Assembly (NCBI RefSeq): GCF_008369295.1
Contig: NZ_VOBG01000001.1
Coordinates: 124,001 to 188,000, forward strand
Direction: 5' to 3'
DNA length: 64,000 nucleotides
Source of the DNA: Pseudomonas sp. ANT_H4
GTDB taxonomy: Bacteria > Pseudomonadota > Gammaproteobacteria > Pseudomonadales > Pseudomonadaceae
Below are positions 41,403-49,269 of this stretch, piece after piece. Each line of letters opens with the position of its first letter. Position 1 is the first letter of the stretch. Under the pieces are notes generated by a model that saw nothing but the letters and a program-made list of their open reading frames with translations, made no database searches and was not told the origin of the DNA. Made by a program: the position numbers and the translations under genes.

Positions 41403-42167
41403 TTAGCCCACCAACCCGCGCATGATCAGAAACAGCAACGACGGCCCCAGCAAACACCCCAGCGCCGTATAAAAAGCCGCTGTCAGGCAACCGTAAGGCA
41501 CCAGCTTCGGATCGGTCGCCGCCAACCCGCCGGCCACACCGCTGGAGGTGCCCATCAACCCGCCGAAGATCACCGCGCTACGCGGACTGTTAAGGCCAAT
41601 CAGGGGAGCTACGAACGGCGTCATCACCATCACCAGAATGGCCTTGATCAACCCAGCGGCAATGGACAACGCCATAACCTCGGAACTGGCACCAATCGCC
41701 GCACCGGTCACCGGCCCAACGATATAGGTCACGGCGCCAGCACCGATGGTGGTCAGGCTTACTGCATCGGTGTACCCAAACGCCATGGCCACCCCCACCC
41801 CGGCGATAAACGATGAGCCAACGCCGACAAACAGCGCCAACACACCGACGTACCCTGCCCGCTTGAGTTCATCGACACTGACGCCAAACGCCGTGGCGAC
41901 GATGGCAAAGTCCCGCAGCATCGCCCCGCCCAGCAGGCCGATGCCCGACAGCAACGGGATATCCACCACGCCTTTTGAGCCACCAGTAAAGGCACCGCCG
42001 ACATAGGACAGGACTAACCCCAGCAAAATGGCGATGGCCGAGCCATGCAGACGGCCCTTGGTGAAGGTGTCGGAGATCCAGTAGGAGACCCACATCGTCA
42101 GGCCAATCACCGCAAAACCGCTGATCAGGCCGTAGCCGCTGATCACTTTCATCATGGATTCATACAT
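41403..42167 (-). CDS. madM: Malonate transporter, MadM subunit
   Basis: 254 residues from MYESMMKVISGYGLISGF, with about eight hydrophobic segments and many Gly. With MadL it forms a two-part malonate/H+ or Na+ uptake carrier. The start used lies 5 bp after the madL stop, so the two are translated together. Confidence 0.9.
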   Translation of the reverse strand: MYESMMKVISGYGLISGFAVIGLTMWVSYWISDTFTKGRLHGSAIAILLGLVLSYVGGAFTGGSKGVVDIPLLSGIGLLGGAMLRDFAIVATAFGVSVDELKRAGYVGVLALFVGVGSSFIAGVGVAMAFGYTDAVSLTTIGAGAVTYIVGPVTGAAIGASSEVMALSIAAGLIKAILVMVMTPFVAPLIGLNSPRSAVIFGGLMGTSSGVAGGLAATDPKLVPYGCLTAAFYTALGCLLGPSLLFLIMRGLVG

Positions 42168-42172
42168 GGCAA

Positions 42173-42565
42173 TCACCCAGCTTCTTTGGTGGGGACAACG
42201 GCACTCGGCTCACGGTTTCCGATGCGCACCAGCACCGGTACCAGGGCAAAGGCCACGACCACGGCAGCGGTTCCGGCAAGAATGGCCATGGGGCCGCCAC
42301 TGATGGCTCCGTAGACGTTTTGCTGGGCAGCCATGGCCACCACAATCGGAATATAAACCGCCGCCCAGAAGCTCACGCCCTGTTCCGACTTGCCGGTAAA
42401 CAAGCCGCGCTTGCCCAGATAGCTGCCCAGGCCGATCAACAGCAACATGGCAATCCCCACCCCGCCGACGTTGGCCGGGATGCCCATCCATTTCCCCAGC
42501 AGCTCGCCGACAAACAGGCCCGCCAGGGTACACAGCGCCAAAAACGCCACACCGTAAATAATCAT
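42173..42565 (-). CDS. madL: Malonate transporter, MadL subunit
   Basis: 130 residues from MIIYGVAFLALCTLAGLF, four membrane segments. The small partner of MadM; both end the mdc operon and bring in malonate for the decarboxylase. Confidence 0.9.
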   Translation of the reverse strand: MIIYGVAFLALCTLAGLFVGELLGKWMGIPANVGGVGIAMLLLIGLGSYLGKRGLFTGKSEQGVSFWAAVYIPIVVAMAAQQNVYGAISGGPMAILAGTAAVVVAFALVPVLVRIGNREPSAVVPTKEAG

Positions 42566-42632
42566 GCTGGTTGTCCTCAAAGTGCTTCATCGAAATTGTT
42601 GTTTTTGTGCTTCGAAAGCCTCGGGTGCTGCT

Positions 42633-43538
42633 TTATTGGTGGCGGCGGCCCTCCTCTCGCAACAGGGCCTGCAAGGTGTCCAGACGAGCACCTTCGAAGG
42701 CGATCACCGTGCCTTGCTCAAACACTCGCCGCGCCAGGCCGCTGAGCACCGCGCCCGGGGGCAACTCGATCTGCAGGCGTACGCCGCGCTCGTAGGCGCT
42801 TTGCACGGTGCCGCGCCAGTCGACGATGCGGCACATGTTGAAAGCCAGGTCGTCGCGCAGGTGTTCGATATCGCGGATCGGCCGGGCACGGGTGCTGCTC
42901 AGATAAGTGATGGTTGGGGCTTTCAACGTAACGCTGGCAAATGCCTCGGCCAGGGCGTGGGCCGGTTTTTCCAGCAGCGGGCAATGGGACGGCACGCTGA
43001 CGGCCAGGCGCTTGGCGACACCCGTGCCTCGTAGCAGTGCCGCGACCGCCTTCATTGCATCATCGCTGCCGGCGATCACGGTTTGATTGTCGGCGTTGAT
43101 ATTGGCCAGGTAGACCGGTGTTTGTGGGCTGTGGACTTGAACGAGGAGTGCTTCGACGGCGGGTAATTGCAGGCCGATGATCGCGGTCATTCCATAGCCC
43201 TGTGGATAAGCCTGTTGCATCAACTCACCGCGCAGGCTGACCAGTTTCAACGCGTCGCTAAACGCCAGGGAGCCCGCAATCACCGCTGCCGGGTAGGCGC
43301 CGATGGACAGACCCCCGACGTAGTCCGGTGTTTGCTCAAGCATCCGCGCACTGGCGACGCCTGCGATCAACAGGCATAGCTGGACCGCGCGAGTCGAAGA
43401 CAGCGCCTGGGCCGAATCAAGATTGCGCACCTCTTCGCCCAAGGCGTCGCTCGCCTGCTGCAGCACCACTGCGGGCAAATGCTGGAGCATGCCCGGACGC
43501 TGGGCGCCCTGCCCTGGGAACACCAAAAGGCTGCTCAT
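42633..43538 (-). CDS. mdcH: Malonyl-CoA:ACP transacylase of malonate decarboxylase
   Basis: 301 residues, FabD-like: FPGQGAQRPGM at the N-terminus, the nucleophile elbow GLSIGAYPAAV, and the catalytic His in VSVPSHCPLLE. It loads malonyl groups onto the special ACP (MdcC) to start the decarboxylase cycle. Its ATG overlaps the mdcG stop (ATGA). Confidence 0.93.
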   Translation of the reverse strand: MSSLLVFPGQGAQRPGMLQHLPAVVLQQASDALGEEVRNLDSAQALSSTRAVQLCLLIAGVASARMLEQTPDYVGGLSIGAYPAAVIAGSLAFSDALKLVSLRGELMQQAYPQGYGMTAIIGLQLPAVEALLVQVHSPQTPVYLANINADNQTVIAGSDDAMKAVAALLRGTGVAKRLAVSVPSHCPLLEKPAHALAEAFASVTLKAPTITYLSSTRARPIRDIEHLRDDLAFNMCRIVDWRGTVQSAYERGVRLQIELPPGAVLSGLARRVFEQGTVIAFEGARLDTLQALLREEGRRHQ

Positions 43539-44146
43539 GCCACTGTCTGCCAGGGATCAAGGACCAGATGCGCACCGCTGGCGCTTTTCAACAACACGCG
43601 CCGCGACGGACCGGCCCACTCACGCAAGGCGACCGCTCCTTGCGGTGCTTGCAACTGCAGGTCTACCGGGCACACAGCGGTATCCAGTAACGCCAATAGT
43701 TCACGGGCGGCATTGCGCTCCAAGGGTTGCGGCATGCGCAGAATCAGGTCCAGATCACTGCGTGCATGCAGCGCTTCAACACTGCTGGCCAATTCAAACC
43801 CGGCACTGCCGCTGACGCCCCAATCCAGCCCGAGCTGTTCCAGCAATGGCCGCAGTTGATCGAGCGCCTGCAACGCCGGTAAGTCACGTGGCGACTGCAC
43901 GCTGCGCAATTGCTCCGGACTTGTCCGGCGCTGAATAGCAGACACCGGCATGACCGCACCATAACGCTGTTCTCGCAACGGCCCGCGCACGCCCACCGAC
44001 ACCTGACCTACAGCGGTCATGGCGCGGCGCACCACCACGGGGTGCCCAGCGCTCAGCGTATCCAACACCCACGACGGCGCATCGACAGCAAGGTGCTCTG
44101 GCATCATCCCCCAGAGCAAGTCATGGGGCAGCACACCGTTCACCAC
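43535..44146 (-). CDS. mdcG: Phosphoribosyl-dephospho-CoA transferase
   Basis: 203 residues with a GTG start overlapping the mdcE stop (GTGGTGA). The nucleotidyltransferase motif GSAGFELAS...SDLDLIL is present, including the metal-binding Asp pair. It attaches the triphosphoribosyl-dephospho-CoA-derived group to Ser25 of MdcC. Confidence 0.9.
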   Translation of the reverse strand: MVNGVLPHDLLWGMMPEHLAVDAPSWVLDTLSAGHPVVVRRAMTAVGQVSVGVRGPLREQRYGAVMPVSAIQRRTSPEQLRSVQSPRDLPALQALDQLRPLLEQLGLDWGVSGSAGFELASSVEALHARSDLDLILRMPQPLERNAARELLALLDTAVCPVDLQLQAPQGAVALREWAGPSRRVLLKSASGAHLVLDPWQTVA

Positions 44147-44916
44147 TGCTCACGCAACAGCTGACGAACATGGGCGGAAGCGGCGCGATTGCTGGCGCCC
44201 AGGCGACCGCTCAAGTTACGACCGCCGGCCTGCACGTCCTTGATCGCCTGCACCAGGCAGTCGCTCACCCGAGCCAGATCGTCCGCCGTCGGCTGCTCGA
44301 TCTGGCTGACCGACAAGGTCTCCCACAGCAAACCGAGGCTGGCAAAGCTGTCGATGTCATAGGCCATGGGCGGAACGCTGGCAGCCAAGGCTTCCAACTC
44401 CTCGACGCTGCGCAGGGTCACCCGCGCCGCCGAGGCCTTGCCCATGGCGTGAACCATCACACCGGGATCGCGCAGGGCGATCAAGCGGTTGGCCTGGTAA
44501 CCATGAGCGAGAAACGCGCCGGACATGGCCTTGCCCACCAGCAGCGCAATCACCGGATGCCCGGCCAGCCGAGCGCGAGCGTAACTGGCAGCGGCAGCGG
44601 CCAGGGCTTGATGGATGCCCAGGGCTTCTTCGCGACGACCGTAGGCCTGGCTAGGCACGTCGACGATGGCGATCAGCGGGCGCTTGTCGCCCGTGTTGAT
44701 AGCTTCATCGATGGCCTTGGCCAAGCCCCAGCCTTCCAGCAAACCGACTTCACCATTGCGTGCACGGGGGAAGCGGTTTTGCGGGTCGGTGACGACAGCG
44801 ATGAAGCGCACCTGTTGATCACCGAGCGTGCCATCGGCGACTTTCAGCGAATTCGGCAAACCGTTTACAGGAATGGCGCCGGTGCTCAATGCATTGAACC
44901 ACTGCAAACCTCTCAT
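44140..44916 (-). CDS. mdcE: Malonate decarboxylase gamma subunit
   Basis: 258 residues, carboxyltransferase (crotonase-like) fold. With MdcD it forms the part that removes CO2 from malonyl-ACP, giving acetyl-ACP. GHPVIALLVGKAMSGAFLAH is the oxyanion-type Gly-rich strand. It ends by overlapping mdcG. Confidence 0.92.
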   Translation of the reverse strand: MRGLQWFNALSTGAIPVNGLPNSLKVADGTLGDQQVRFIAVVTDPQNRFPRARNGEVGLLEGWGLAKAIDEAINTGDKRPLIAIVDVPSQAYGRREEALGIHQALAAAAASYARARLAGHPVIALLVGKAMSGAFLAHGYQANRLIALRDPGVMVHAMGKASAARVTLRSVEELEALAASVPPMAYDIDSFASLGLLWETLSVSQIEQPTADDLARVSDCLVQAIKDVQAGGRNLSGRLGASNRAASAHVRQLLREQW

Positions 44917-45755
44917 GACCTTTCTCCCTGATACAGGTCGCGAACCGTTGCCGGGTCGATTTGCGATTCCGCGTCCAGGCGCGCGAGGCGTTCAAGGTAG
45001 TGATCGGCCTGACGGCTGCGTTGAATACTGGGCAAACCTTGCTGCAACAACTCAGTGACTTGTTGCTGAATCTGCGCCACATCGTCCGCTACATAGCGGT
45101 CGGCCAGGCCGCTGGCAAAGCGCTGTTCGCCACCGGTCAGGCTCCAGATAAAGGGCCGGTCGCGGGAGTCGTATTCCTCAAGGCCAGCTTCCTGTTCGAT
45201 CACTTGCGGGCCGTTCAGACCCAGCCGTGCTTCGCGGGTGACTACCAGATAACTGCACAAGCCTGCGGCAATGGACATGCCGCCAAAGCAGCCAACGCTG
45301 CCCGCCACCACACCGATCACCGGCTGGTACTGGCGCAGGTCGACAATCGCGGCGTGGATATCGGCAATCGCCGCCAGCCCCAGGTTGGCTTCCTGTAAAC
45401 GCACGCCACCGGTTTCCAGCAGCAACACGGCGCGAGTGGAAATGCCATTGCGGTTGTCTTCAGCAGCCAGTTCCAGGGCCCCGGCGATTTTCGCCCCGCC
45501 CACTTCACCGAGGCTGCCGCCCTGGAAATTGCCTTCGATAGCGGCGATCACCACCGGCAAACCACCGATGCTGCCCTTGGCAATCACCACGCCGTCGTCG
45601 GCTTGCGGGACAACGCCCTGGCGAGCCAGCCACGGCGACATCACCCGCTGGAACGGGTCGATCAGTTCACGAAAACTGCCTTGGTCGAGCAAGGCCTTGG
45701 CCCGCTGCCGGGCGCCGAGTTCGACGAAGCTGTGTTTGCTGAGCAAGTCATTCAT
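44913..45755 (-). CDS. mdcD: Malonate decarboxylase beta subunit
   Basis: 280 residues from MNDLLSKHSFVELGARQR. Carboxyltransferase-type fold with GGVRLQEANLGLAAIADI and the Gly-rich VAGSVGCFGGMSIAAGL. Partner of MdcE, with which its end overlaps (44913-44916). The start overlaps the mdcC end by 8 bp. Confidence 0.92.
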   Translation of the reverse strand: MNDLLSKHSFVELGARQRAKALLDQGSFRELIDPFQRVMSPWLARQGVVPQADDGVVIAKGSIGGLPVVIAAIEGNFQGGSLGEVGGAKIAGALELAAEDNRNGISTRAVLLLETGGVRLQEANLGLAAIADIHAAIVDLRQYQPVIGVVAGSVGCFGGMSIAAGLCSYLVVTREARLGLNGPQVIEQEAGLEEYDSRDRPFIWSLTGGEQRFASGLADRYVADDVAQIQQQVTELLQQGLPSIQRSRQADHYLERLARLDAESQIDPATVRDLYQGERS

Positions 45756-46047
45756 GACCGATCTCCTCGAAGCCTTGCTCCAGGCGTAAGCGCACCACGC
45801 CGGGGGTGGCGCCGAAGTCGTGGATATCAATGCTCAGGGCCGGTGGCGTCTGCTCCTGGAAGATCCGTTCGAACAGATGCTGCCAGCGTTGTTCGGCGCC
45901 ATTGACCGAGGTTTGCACCTGGATCGTCAGGGTGCCCGCCGTGCCCGGCTCCAGCAGCACTTCCAGGTCACCGGAACCGACGCAACCCACCAGCGCACGA
46001 CCTTTGGCGGGCTGCCCGGCGGGGAATTCAAAGGACAAGGTTTCCAT
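45748..46047 (-). CDS. mdcC: Malonate decarboxylase acyl-carrier protein (delta subunit)
   Basis: 99 residues from [13 protein letters not shown]. The prosthetic-group Ser is S25 in GCVGSGDLEVL, the same number as in Klebsiella MdcC. It carries acetyl and malonyl on a 2'-(5''-phosphoribosyl)-3'-dephospho-CoA arm made by MdcB and MdcG. Overlaps its neighbours on both sides. Confidence 0.92.
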   Translation of the reverse strand: METLSFEFPAGQPAKGRALVGCVGSGDLEVLLEPGTAGTLTIQVQTSVNGAEQRWQHLFERIFQEQTPPALSIDIHDFGATPGVVRLRLEQGFEEIGHE

Positions 46048-46904
46048 CAAAACGCTCCGTCGCAAGACTCGATGCGGTCGATAAACAGGCAGGCAGCCAA
46101 CAGGTCGGCGGCGCCGCCTGGGGAGGCATTCAAGACGAGCAGTTGTTGATCCAGTTCATGCAGGCGGCGACGCCCTGCAAGGCTCGCGCTACCACCGGCA
46201 TCCAGCACGGCTTGGGCGCCTTGCTGCATGGTGTTTAAACCTTCGGTACCGGCGCGGTAGAGCACGCAGGTGTCGACCAGATCGGTCATGATCGCCAGCA
46301 ACGCGTCGAGGCGGGCGTTCTGTTCGCCGTGCTGTTGCAGGCGGCTTTTTTGCAGTTGCGGCAGGCCGCGTTGCAGGAGCGATGGGAAGCCCAGTTGCGC
46401 TTCTTCACGGGCACCGCGAGCGCCGTAGCGTTGGGCGACCAGGGCGCCGTGGCTCAGCGGCTGGGGCGCATGGCGGTCGTTGAGCAAAGCCAGGCGGGCA
46501 GCGCGCAAGGTCAGCTCGCTGGCTTGGCTGGATTCAGGTTCCAGCGCGGCAGCGGCCACCAACAACCCCAACGCCCAGATCGCCCCGCGATGCGTGTTCA
46601 CTCCGTGCGTGGTGGTGAGCATCGACTGTTCACCTTCGCGGCCAATACGCCCAAGGGCTTCGCGCAGGGGTAAACCAACTTCGCCGAACTCGATGGCCGC
46701 TTCAGCCATTGCCTTGAACGCCGGCCACAGGGACAACGCCGAGACGTGCATCAGGCCCAGGTGCAAATCACTGTGGGCGCCATTGCCACGGCGGTCCACC
46801 AGGGCCGGTTTCGGAGACAGGTCAGCCTCATCGATCAACGCATCTACGGCCAGGTCGGCCAAGTGTTCAGCCAATGTCAGCTTATGCAATTTGAGTGCGT
46901 TCAT
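46047..46904 (-). CDS. mdcB: Triphosphoribosyl-dephospho-CoA synthase
   Basis: 285 residues of the CitG/MdcB family: the conserved [18 protein letters not shown] and a Gly-rich [12 protein letters not shown]. It makes the precursor of the MdcC prosthetic group from dephospho-CoA and ATP. It begins at the mdcA stop and its stop overlaps the mdcC start by one base. Confidence 0.92.
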   Translation of the reverse strand: MNALKLHKLTLAEHLADLAVDALIDEADLSPKPALVDRRGNGAHSDLHLGLMHVSALSLWPAFKAMAEAAIEFGEVGLPLREALGRIGREGEQSMLTTTHGVNTHRGAIWALGLLVAAAALEPESSQASELTLRAARLALLNDRHAPQPLSHGALVAQRYGARGAREEAQLGFPSLLQRGLPQLQKSRLQQHGEQNARLDALLAIMTDLVDTCVLYRAGTEGLNTMQQGAQAVLDAGGSASLAGRRRLHELDQQLLVLNASPGGAADLLAACLFIDRIESCDGAF

Positions 46905-48575
46905 TTACCAGCTCCTGAACTTGGCGGGCGGGTTGTACAAACCACCGGACCACTCCACCAAATCGGCCACGCTTTTCGCCGCGAGCAACTCGCGGGTGGC
47001 GTCGGTGCGGCGGATACCGAGGTCTTCGGGCAGCGCAATCAGGCCTTCGCGCCGCATGCGCGCAGTGTCCTTGGGGTTGTGGCGCATACCGATGGCAGTC
47101 ACCCCGGCGACCGCGGCGATCATCGCCTGGCGCTGTTCCAGGGAGCGGGCCTTGTACAGGTAGGCGATGCCTTCTTCGGTGAGCAAGTGGGTCACGTCGT
47201 CGCCGTAGATCATGATCGGCGCCAGGAGCATGCCGCTTTTGCGCGCCACTTCCACCGAGTCCAGCGTTTCAACGAAGGTCGGTTTGCCGCCCTCCTGGAA
47301 GGTCTCGACCATTTGTACCACCAACTTCTTGCCGCGTTCGAGCAAGGCTTCGGGGGCGTCATCGTGGCGCATGTCGAGCCAGGCTGGGGTGCCGTGGCGG
47401 CGACCGCGCGGGTCATGGCCCATGTTCGGCGCCCCGCCAAAACCGGCGAGGCGACCACGGGTCACGGTAGATGAATGGCCGTCGCCATCCACTTGCAAAG
47501 TGGCACCTATAAACAGGTCCACGGCGTATTGGCCGGCCAGTTGACAGAACATCCGGTTGGAACGCATCGAACCATCTCGCCCGGTGAAAAACACATCCGG
47601 GCGGGCGGCGATGTAGTTTTCCATGCCCAGTTCGGTGCCGAAGCAATGCACACTTTGCACCCAGCCGCTTTCGATAGCGGGGATCAGGGTTGGGTGCGGG
47701 TTGAGGGTCCAGTTACGGCAGATCTTGCCCTTCAGGCCCAGGGATTCACCGTAGGTCGGCAGGATCAACTCGATGGCGGCGGTGTTGAAACCAATGCCGT
47801 GGTTCAGGGACTGGACGTTGTGTTTCTCATAGATGCCACGGATCGCCATCATCGCCATCAACACATGCACCGGCTTGATGTGCCGTGGGTCACGGGTGAA
47901 CAGCGGTTCGATGTAGAAAGGTTTGTCGGCCACCACCACGAAGTCGACCCAACTTGCCGGAATGTCGACACGGGGCAAGTCGCTGACGTCATCCACCAAC
48001 TGGTTGACCTGGACGATGACAATGCCATCGCTGAAGGCCGCCGGCTCGATCAGCGCCGGGGTGTCTTCGGTACTGGCCCCGGTGTAGATATTGCCGGCGC
48101 GGTCGGCCATGAAGCCGGCGGCAAGGACCACGTTGGGAATCAGATCCACCACCAGCCGCGCATAGAGTTCGATGTAGGTATGAATCGCACCGATTTCCAG
48201 CAGGCCGTCTTCCAGCAACTGGCTGATGCGCAGGGATTGGGTGCCGGCGAAGGAGAAGTCCAGCTTGCGGGCGATGCCCTTTTCAAACAGGTCCAGGTGC
48301 TCGGAGCGGCCGACACTGGGCATGATCATGTGCAAATCGTGGAGCTTGGCCGGGTCGGTCTTGGCCAGCGAGCGAGAGAGAAAATCGGCCTGCTTCTGGT
48401 TGTTGCCTTCGAGGACTACGCGGTCGCCGGGGAGGATTAAGGCTTCCAGGGCTTCGATGATTCGCTCGCTGGGGAGGACGGCGCCGTCGGCGAAAGACTT
48501 TACCAGCGCCAGCCGCCGCTGCTTCTCATCGCGCCGCCGCGTCCAGCGCGAGCCGGGGGTTATTGTTGTTGTCAT
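46905..48575 (-). CDS. mdcA: Malonate decarboxylase alpha subunit (acetyl-ACP:malonate ACP-transferase)
   Basis: 556 residues from MTTTITPGSRWTRRRDEKQ, preceded by GGAG; a GTG two codons earlier is a less likely start. A CoA-transferase-like fold swaps acetyl for malonyl on the ACP thioester. First gene of the mdcABCDEGH-madLM operon, whose genes overlap almost without gap through mdcH. Confidence 0.93.
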   Translation of the reverse strand: MTTTITPGSRWTRRRDEKQRRLALVKSFADGAVLPSERIIEALEALILPGDRVVLEGNNQKQADFLSRSLAKTDPAKLHDLHMIMPSVGRSEHLDLFEKGIARKLDFSFAGTQSLRISQLLEDGLLEIGAIHTYIELYARLVVDLIPNVVLAAGFMADRAGNIYTGASTEDTPALIEPAAFSDGIVIVQVNQLVDDVSDLPRVDIPASWVDFVVVADKPFYIEPLFTRDPRHIKPVHVLMAMMAIRGIYEKHNVQSLNHGIGFNTAAIELILPTYGESLGLKGKICRNWTLNPHPTLIPAIESGWVQSVHCFGTELGMENYIAARPDVFFTGRDGSMRSNRMFCQLAGQYAVDLFIGATLQVDGDGHSSTVTRGRLAGFGGAPNMGHDPRGRRHGTPAWLDMRHDDAPEALLERGKKLVVQMVETFQEGGKPTFVETLDSVEVARKSGMLLAPIMIYGDDVTHLLTEEGIAYLYKARSLEQRQAMIAAVAGVTAIGMRHNPKDTARMRREGLIALPEDLGIRRTDATRELLAAKSVADLVEWSGGLYNPPAKFRSW

Positions 48576-48655
48576 GGTCACTCCACGAGGGTTGTGTCGT
48601 GGGCTGTACCTTAGGAGTGAATCAGGGGGGTATCAATCAAGCTCGGCGGTGGATT

Positions 48656-48672
48656 GTTACGGCTGGAGTAAC
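48656..48672. promoter_or_regulatory. Candidate MdcR operator upstream of mdcA
   Basis: GTTAC-N7-GTAAC is a perfect 5-bp inverted repeat containing a LysR T-N11-A core (TACGGCTGGAGTA). It lies about 80-100 bp upstream of the mdcA start, as expected for a LysR activator site. Short palindromes arise by chance, so this is a candidate only. Confidence 0.45.
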
Positions 48673-48734
48673 GGTTCTACAGTAAACGCAGGGCTCGAAT
48701 TCAAAGAAAATCAAATGTGACTCGAAGGGAAGGT

Positions 48735-48781
48735 TTTGGGGCCGCTTCGCGGTCCAACGGGACCAAGCTCCCTCGCCACTG
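48735..48781. repeat. Degenerate REP element upstream of mdcA
   Basis: GGGGCCGCTTCGCGGTCCAA followed by GGGACCAAGCTCCCTCGCCACT is a diverged copy of the array end at 41309-41352. It lies in the 238-bp gap between mdcA and chpC. Confidence 0.6.
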
Positions 48782-48813
48782 GGGTAATTAATTGCCCATA
48801 AAAAATGTGTAGC

Positions 48814-49269
48814 TCAGGCTAATCCAGACTCCACCAACAACGCTTCCAACCCCATCAAATCCGGCACCTTTGCCACATGCTCCCCCACCTGCACCGCCGC
48901 TAGTTCCAGCGGACACAGCGGCACATCGACATAGCTTAACTGGCTGTCGAGTTTGTAAGAGCGCGGAATCCCCTGAATCACCAGCGCAATAAACTTCAAC
49001 GTCGGCCGCCCGCCCAAGGTATTGAGCACCACGATCCGCGCTCGCTCCCCCACGACACTGGCGCTACCGCAAGCCGCCTCAAAGCTGATCAACGGCAACT
49101 GCCGATCCCGCCACGTAACCTGGCGCAAATACCACGGCGGCGCATCGCTGGCCGGCTCACCACGCTGGAAGTCGATCAGCTCGGCAACCGCAACATTGGG
49201 CAGCAGCAAATGGCGGTCGGCTAAAGGCAGCAGCAACCCGGTGAGTTGGCTGGCGCGGTGGTCAAGCAT
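48814..49269 (-). CDS. chpC: CheW-like protein ChpC
   Basis: 151 residues of CheW fold (LTGLLLPLADRHLLLPNVAV; KFIALVIQGIPRSYK). It follows chpA, overlapping its stop by 8 bp. In P. aeruginosa the order is chpA-chpB-chpC; here chpB is missing, but the fold and position fit ChpC. Probably a receptor-coupling protein of the Pil-Chp path. Confidence 0.8.
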   Translation of the reverse strand: MLDHRASQLTGLLLPLADRHLLLPNVAVAELIDFQRGEPASDAPPWYLRQVTWRDRQLPLISFEAACGSASVVGERARIVVLNTLGGRPTLKFIALVIQGIPRSYKLDSQLSYVDVPLCPLELAAVQVGEHVAKVPDLMGLEALLVESGLA

